A DNA stretch of 64,000 nucleotides, from the NCBI RefSeq assembly GCF_900142545.1, contig NZ_FRBF01000001.1, positions 1 to 64,000 on the forward strand. Direction: 5' to 3'. Source of the stretch: Fibrobacter sp. UWT2. Its GTDB lineage: Bacteria > Fibrobacterota > Fibrobacteria > Fibrobacterales > Fibrobacteraceae. Positions 60,367-64,000 of this stretch are shown here, in pieces (within the stretch, counting starts at the first letter, position 1; every line of letters begins with the position of its first letter). The notes under the pieces were generated by a model. That model was not told the origin of the DNA, ran no database searches, and was given only the letters and a program-made list of their open reading frames with translations. Both the position numbers and the translations under genes were made by a program.

Positions 60367-62253
60367 ATGGCAACAGAGAAGATGGAATTCCAGACCGAAG
60401 TTCGCGACATGCTGAACTTGATGATCAACTCCCTTTATAGCAACAAGGAAATCTTCCTCCGCGAACTCGTTTCCAACGCGGCGGACGCACTCGACAAGCG
60501 TCGTTTCCTTTCCCTCTCCAAAGCAGACCTTTTGCCGCAGGGCACGCAGCTCCGCATCGATATCTCGGTGAACAAGGAAGGCAAGCGCATCGTTGTCGAG
60601 GACAACGGTATCGGCATGAACAAGGAAGACTTGATCAACTGCCTGGGCACCATCGCCCGTAGCGGTACCAAGAACTTCATCAAGAATTTGAAGGAAGGCG
60701 ACAAGGGCAGCGTCGATTTGATTGGCCAGTTCGGTGTGGGTTTCTACTCCGTGTTCATGGTCGCAAAGAAGGTCGAAGTGTTGACCCTTAAGGCCGGCGA
60801 AACTCAGGGCTATATGTGGTCCTCCGAAGGCACAGGCGAATTCGAGATTTCTGAAGCCCCGCGCGACAAGGTGGGTACCAAGATTACGTTGTACCTGAAG
60901 GACGACGAAGACGCCGAAGATTTCGCGAGCGAATGGAAGATCAAGGACATCGTGCAGAAGTACAGCGGCTTCGTGAGCTACGGCATCTACTTCCACCCGG
61001 AAGCCACCAAGAACGACAAGGGCGAAATCGAAGAAAAGCCCGAAGAACGTTTGAACGAAAAGCAGGCCTTGTGGCGCCAGAGCGAAAAGGAAGTCACTGA
61101 AGAACAGTACAAGGACTTCTACAACGTCATCAGCCACGAAGCCGACGAACCGGCCGCCTGGAGCCACAGCCACGCCGAAGGTTCCCAGGAATTCTGGAGC
61201 CTCGTCTATATTCCGTCCAAGGCCCCGTTCAACATCTGGCACAACGACGCCTTGCACGGTCTGAAGCTCTACGTGAAGAAAGTCTTTATCATGGACGACT
61301 GCAAGGATTTGCTCCCGCCTTGGCTTCGCTTTGTGCGCGGCGTGGTAGATAGCGAAGACTTGCCGCTGAACGTGTCCCGTGAAATCTTGCAGAACAACAA
61401 GATTATCGCCAGCATCCGTAAGCACGTGATCAAGAAGGTGCTCGATACCTTGCAGAGCATGGCCGACAAGGATGCCGCGAAGTACAACGCCTGGTGGCGC
61501 GAACTCGGCATGGTCCTTAAGGAAGGCTTCTACATGAACTGGGAACATCTTGACGAACTCAAGAAGTTGCTCCGTTTCGAAAGCACCAAGACTGAAGGCG
61601 ACGCTCTCGTGGGCCTTGACGAATACGTGAAGCGCATGCCCGAAGGCCAGAAGGAAATCTACTACCTCATCGGCGACAAGAACGCCGTGAAGTCTAACCC
61701 GATGCTCGAAGCCTTCAAGGCCAAGGGTTACGAAGTGTTGCTCATGAGCGACGGCATCGACGAATTCATGATGTCTAGCCTCCAAGAATTCGGCGACAAG
61801 AAGTTCCACGACATCGCCCGCGGCGATGTGGACTTCGAAAAGACCGAAGACGAAAAGAAGGCCGAAGAAGCTAACAAGGGCATCTTCAAGGGACTCTGCG
61901 AAAACCTGCAGAAGGTCTTGGACGAAGACATCAAGGAAGTCCGCGTGTCCAGCCGCCTCAAAGACAGCCCCTGCTGCCTCGTGACCAGCGAAGACGCCAT
62001 GAGCGCCCAGATGGAACGCATGATGAAGGCCATGGGTCAGAAGAACTTGCCGAAGTCCAAGCGCATCCTCGAAATCAATCCGACGCACCCGATTTGCGAA
62101 ATGCTCAAGAAGAAGGCAGAAGCCAAGGAAGACCTGGGCGATTGGCCGAAGGCCCTCTACGGTCAGGCTCTGCTTGCCGAAGGCTCTCCGCTCCCGAACC
62201 CGGCAGAATATGTCGCTGCGATTACAAAGTTGCTGACTGCTTCCGTCAAATAG
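60367..62253 (+). CDS. htpG: Chaperone protein HtpG (bacterial Hsp90)
   Basis: The protein has 628 residues. The GHKL ATPase domain has ELVSNAADALDK, EDNGIGMNKEDL and GQFGVGFYSVFMVA. The middle domain carries LPLNVSREILQNNKI (catalytic Arg region), and the C-terminal dimerisation domain is complete. It is the ATP-dependent folding chaperone of the cytosol. GGAG lies 9 nt before the ATG. The upstream region has a sigma-54-like promoter and an inverted repeat instead of the short promoters seen elsewhere here. It is monocistronic. Confidence 0.97.
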   Translation: MATEKMEFQTEVRDMLNLMINSLYSNKEIFLRELVSNAADALDKRRFLSLSKADLLPQGTQLRIDISVNKEGKRIVVEDNGIGMNKEDLINCLGTIARSGTKNFIKNLKEGDKGSVDLIGQFGVGFYSVFMVAKKVEVLTLKAGETQGYMWSSEGTGEFEISEAPRDKVGTKITLYLKDDEDAEDFASEWKIKDIVQKYSGFVSYGIYFHPEATKNDKGEIEEKPEERLNEKQALWRQSEKEVTEEQYKDFYNVISHEADEPAAWSHSHAEGSQEFWSLVYIPSKAPFNIWHNDALHGLKLYVKKVFIMDDCKDLLPPWLRFVRGVVDSEDLPLNVSREILQNNKIIASIRKHVIKKVLDTLQSMADKDAAKYNAWWRELGMVLKEGFYMNWEHLDELKKLLRFESTKTEGDALVGLDEYVKRMPEGQKEIYYLIGDKNAVKSNPMLEAFKAKGYEVLLMSDGIDEFMMSSLQEFGDKKFHDIARGDVDFEKTEDEKKAEEANKGIFKGLCENLQKVLDEDIKEVRVSSRLKDSPCCLVTSEDAMSAQMERMMKAMGQKNLPKSKRILEINPTHPICEMLKKKAEAKEDLGDWPKALYGQALLAEGSPLPNPAEYVAAITKLLTASVK

Positions 62254-62262
62254 CCGTTTCAG

Positions 62263-62306
62263 TGTCATTCTGAGCGGAGGCGTGTAACGCCGGAGTCGAA
62301 GAATCT
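62263..62306. repeat. Intergenic repeat TGTCATTCTGAGCGGAGGC...GAAGAATCT
   Basis: It starts TGTCATTCTGAGC and ends GTCGAAGAATCT, with internal GGCGT/ACGCC pairing. It is the classic 'TGTCATTCTGAGC..GAAGAATCT' intergenic repeat of many bacteria, lying between htpG and its terminator. Confidence 0.65.
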
Positions 62307-62317
62307 ATACACTTGCG

Positions 62318-62350
62318 AAAAAGACCGCGATTCAATCGCGGCCTTTTTTG
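62318..62350. terminator. Bidirectional terminator
   Basis: AAAAAGACCGCGAT-TCA-ATCGCGGCCTTTTTT (stem 62325-62341 and flanks) lies between convergent htpG and the Omp85-like gene. Confidence 0.85.
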
Positions 62351-62364
62351 TTTCAAACTTATTG

Positions 62365-63402
62365 TTAGAACGATTCTCTTAAATCAATCGTAATGCCGAT
62401 GTGCTTGCCGTCGACAAGCGAAAGGTCGCCGCGGGCGTGCAGCTTTTCGCTTTTGTTCAAGGCGAGGCGTCCGCCGAAGCCTACGGCGTAATGTACTTGG
62501 CGCCTAAAGAGTTCGCTGAAGTAGGGCGCCGATTGCAAGGCTTCGCCAAAGATAACGCCGGCGAATCGCCAGAAGAGCGGACGGCGGAATTCCATTTGCC
62601 AGATTAAGGCTTGCGTGTCGCTCCAGATGCCCGATTCTACGCCGCGGAATCGCTTGGTGCCGTCGGGGCCGGCGAGGCAGCCGAGCGGAACATTGTCGCC
62701 GCGGCTCTGCTTTGCGTAAAGCCCGAGTGCGATAGAGGTTTCCCAGAACAGTGGAGCGTAGAATCTTGCGTCAAGCGTTTCGGTGTGGTAGCTAAAGTCG
62801 CCGCCGAAAAAGATTTCTTCGAAGCTTGCGTAGTAGCCTTTGGTGGGCCAGTTGTCGTTGTCTTTTTTATCGAGAACCAAAAGGTAGCCGCCGCCCAAAT
62901 AAAATCCGTCTTGGTAATTTTTGGGGATGTCGCTTCCGAGTTCGTTGTCGCGGGCTTCACCTTCTAATACAACGCCGTAGCGCAGAGGAATGTTGTTCGA
63001 AATGCCGAAGTTCATTTCGAAGGGAATCTTGCCGTAGACAAAGGAACTCTTGTATTCGTCTATGCGGTCAAAATCTCCGCGGGCGCCGCGCTCGAATAGC
63101 GAGTAATGCCACTTGTTCAAGTTGAGTTTTGCGGGAATGTGCAAGTGGTCACCGAATAGCCACAGGTTCGGGGCGTACTGGAATTGGAACTGCCCGCGCG
63201 TGGTACCGCGTGCGATAAAGTCCATCGAAGAAATGTTTTCGCCGCCTTGGAACGGCTTGAAGAACAAAACGAATACCGCGCCGTACTGGATCTTGGTTTC
63301 TTCGGTGTAGGCGCCAAAGGGTAGCACTGAGAATCGCTGGAAGTTGTCTTGGGCAAAGACGGAGAGCGCGAGGCACACGATAATGGTGTAGAACAACTTC
63401 AT
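62365..63402 (-). CDS. Omp85/BamA-type outer-membrane beta-barrel without POTRA domains
   Basis: The protein has 345 residues from the ATG at 63402; TATACT ends 7 nt before it. A signal peptide (1-17, ending VFA) is followed directly by barrel-like strands. The C-terminal part has the D15/surface-antigen pattern: KRFRGVESGIWSDTQALIWQMEFRRPL (the RFRG motif of the Omp85 L6 loop), then GFGGRLAL and the final aromatic residue (Phe). There are no POTRA domains, so it is not BamA itself; short Omp85-like porins or PNPLA-associated barrels are nearer. The function is unknown; lipid or protein export is a guess. Confidence 0.75.
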   Translation of the reverse strand: MKLFYTIIVCLALSVFAQDNFQRFSVLPFGAYTEETKIQYGAVFVLFFKPFQGGENISSMDFIARGTTRGQFQFQYAPNLWLFGDHLHIPAKLNLNKWHYSLFERGARGDFDRIDEYKSSFVYGKIPFEMNFGISNNIPLRYGVVLEGEARDNELGSDIPKNYQDGFYLGGGYLLVLDKKDNDNWPTKGYYASFEEIFFGGDFSYHTETLDARFYAPLFWETSIALGLYAKQSRGDNVPLGCLAGPDGTKRFRGVESGIWSDTQALIWQMEFRRPLFWRFAGVIFGEALQSAPYFSELFRRQVHYAVGFGGRLALNKSEKLHARGDLSLVDGKHIGITIDLRESF

Positions 63403-63472
63403 GGATGCAAGTATAGAAAACATTTTTTGTTATATTTATAGAAAGAATCATTTATCCCAACAATTTATAACC

Positions 63473-63521
63473 TCTCACCTCAAAGGACCTTTGGTCCGCG
63501 CTCACACCTCGAAGCGAAGCG
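63473..63521. repeat. Palindrome and direct repeats upstream of ettA
   Basis: GGACC-TTT-GGTCC (63485-63497) lies between two CTCAC..CTC direct repeats, followed by GAAGCGAAGCGAG. It ends about 8 nt before the ettA start codon. It resembles a dispersed element but has no second copy in this window. Confidence 0.4.
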
Positions 63522-63528
63522 AGCAAAT

Positions 63529-64000
63529 ATGGCCGAACAAAACAAAGCAGAAAAATTCGTTTTCTACATGTACAAGATGACCAAGTCCTATCCGCCTAAC
63601 AAAGAGGTGCTGAAGGACATTTCTTTGAGCTTCTACTATGGCGCAAAGATTGGTATTATCGGCCAGAATGGTGCCGGTAAGTCGACGCTCCTGCGCATCA
63701 TGGCTGGCATCGACAAGGAATTCCAAGGCGAGGCATGGATTGAACCGGGCCGCACTGCAGGCTACTTGCCGCAGGAACCGCAGCTGGACCCGAACCTGAC
63801 CGTCAAGGAAAACGTGATGCAGGCCGTGGCCAAGAAGCAGGCTATTCTCGACCGCTTTAACGAAATTTCCATGAAGTTTGCAGAGCCCATGGAAGACGAC
63901 GAGATGAACAAGCTCCTCGACGAACAGGCGAAGCTTCAGGACATCATTGACGCTCAGGATTTGTGGAGCCTTGACCGCAATATCGAAATTGCAATGGATG
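63529..64000 (+). CDS. ettA: Energy-dependent translational throttle protein EttA (partial, 5' part)
   Basis: 157 codons are visible; the gene runs off the window. It begins KFVFYMYKMTKSYPPNKEVLKDISLSF and has the first ABC domain Walker A GQNGAGKSTLL, then GYLPQEPQLDPNLTVKENV, all close to EttA of the ABC-F family. EttA binds the ribosomal E site and gates elongation according to ATP/ADP. The signature and second ABC domain lie outside the window. GCGAG near the ATG is a weak ribosome site. Confidence 0.9.
   Translation, partial: MAEQNKAEKFVFYMYKMTKSYPPNKEVLKDISLSFYYGAKIGIIGQNGAGKSTLLRIMAGIDKEFQGEAWIEPGRTAGYLPQEPQLDPNLTVKENVMQAVAKKQAILDRFNEISMKFAEPMEDDEMNKLLDEQAKLQDIIDAQDLWSLDRNIEIAMD

Overview
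The window looks like a chromosomal segment of a Fibrobacter-type bacterium (Fibrobacterota). The clues are two FISUMP ('Fibrobacter succinogenes major paralogous') lipoproteins, very large secreted proteins with polyserine linkers, a family 9 cellulase ending in a Por/type IX-like C-terminal sorting module, a complete Tol-Pal cluster, outer-membrane beta-barrels (a Gram-negative envelope) and short AT-rich promoters close to start codons. No rRNA, tRNA or CRISPR array was seen.

Layout. 1-95: 3' end of an IS3-family element. 0.27-10.7 kb, minus strand: pheT, an RluA-type pseudouridine synthase, an FAD-dependent dehydrogenase, then a two-gene unit of a FecR-domain protein and a beta-helix/beta-barrel outer-membrane protein. 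10.8-13.0 kb, plus: a 94-residue protein, ybeY and a CNNM/CorC-type membrane protein. 13.1-14.9 kb, minus: a topoisomerase IV B-type subunit. 15.1-18.1 kb, plus: psd, a divergent endonuclease III-like Fe-S protein, a lipoprotein and a GerW/YtfJ protein. 18.2-22.5 kb, minus: serC, a degenerate HD-domain protein and aconitase. 22.6-26.2 kb, plus: a SulP transporter, a possible 38-residue membrane peptide, purN and rnhB.

26.3-42.3 kb is an accessory, surface-oriented block that looks more AT-rich than its surroundings. It holds a lipoprotein whose signal-peptide region is out of frame at an A7 slippery tract, a relic of an HD-GYP gene, two FISUMP lipoproteins, a 1,901-residue GLUG-repeat/family 9 cellulase fusion, a DinD-RhuM fusion, and a second GLUG protein. 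The two GLUG genes share a nearly identical 3' module that runs past the stop codon into the terminator.

42.5-47.3 kb is tolQ-tolR-tolA-tolB-pal-cpoB, the envelope-constriction machine. 47.4-64.0 kb is housekeeping: murA, a GYF_2/RDD membrane protein, a rapA-proB-scpB-mutS-HD operon, purC, a DUF2334 deacetylase-like protein, uppP, htpG, an Omp85 barrel and the start of ettA.

Three genome-wide patterns stand out. (i) Degenerate 7-bp tandem repeats occur at six places, one of them inside the rnhB reading frame. (ii) GC-rich palindromic elements sit between genes, often beside terminators. (iii) Many genes have a TATATT/TAAATT/TATCTT box 6-10 nt before the start codon, which suggests leaderless or very short-leader transcripts.
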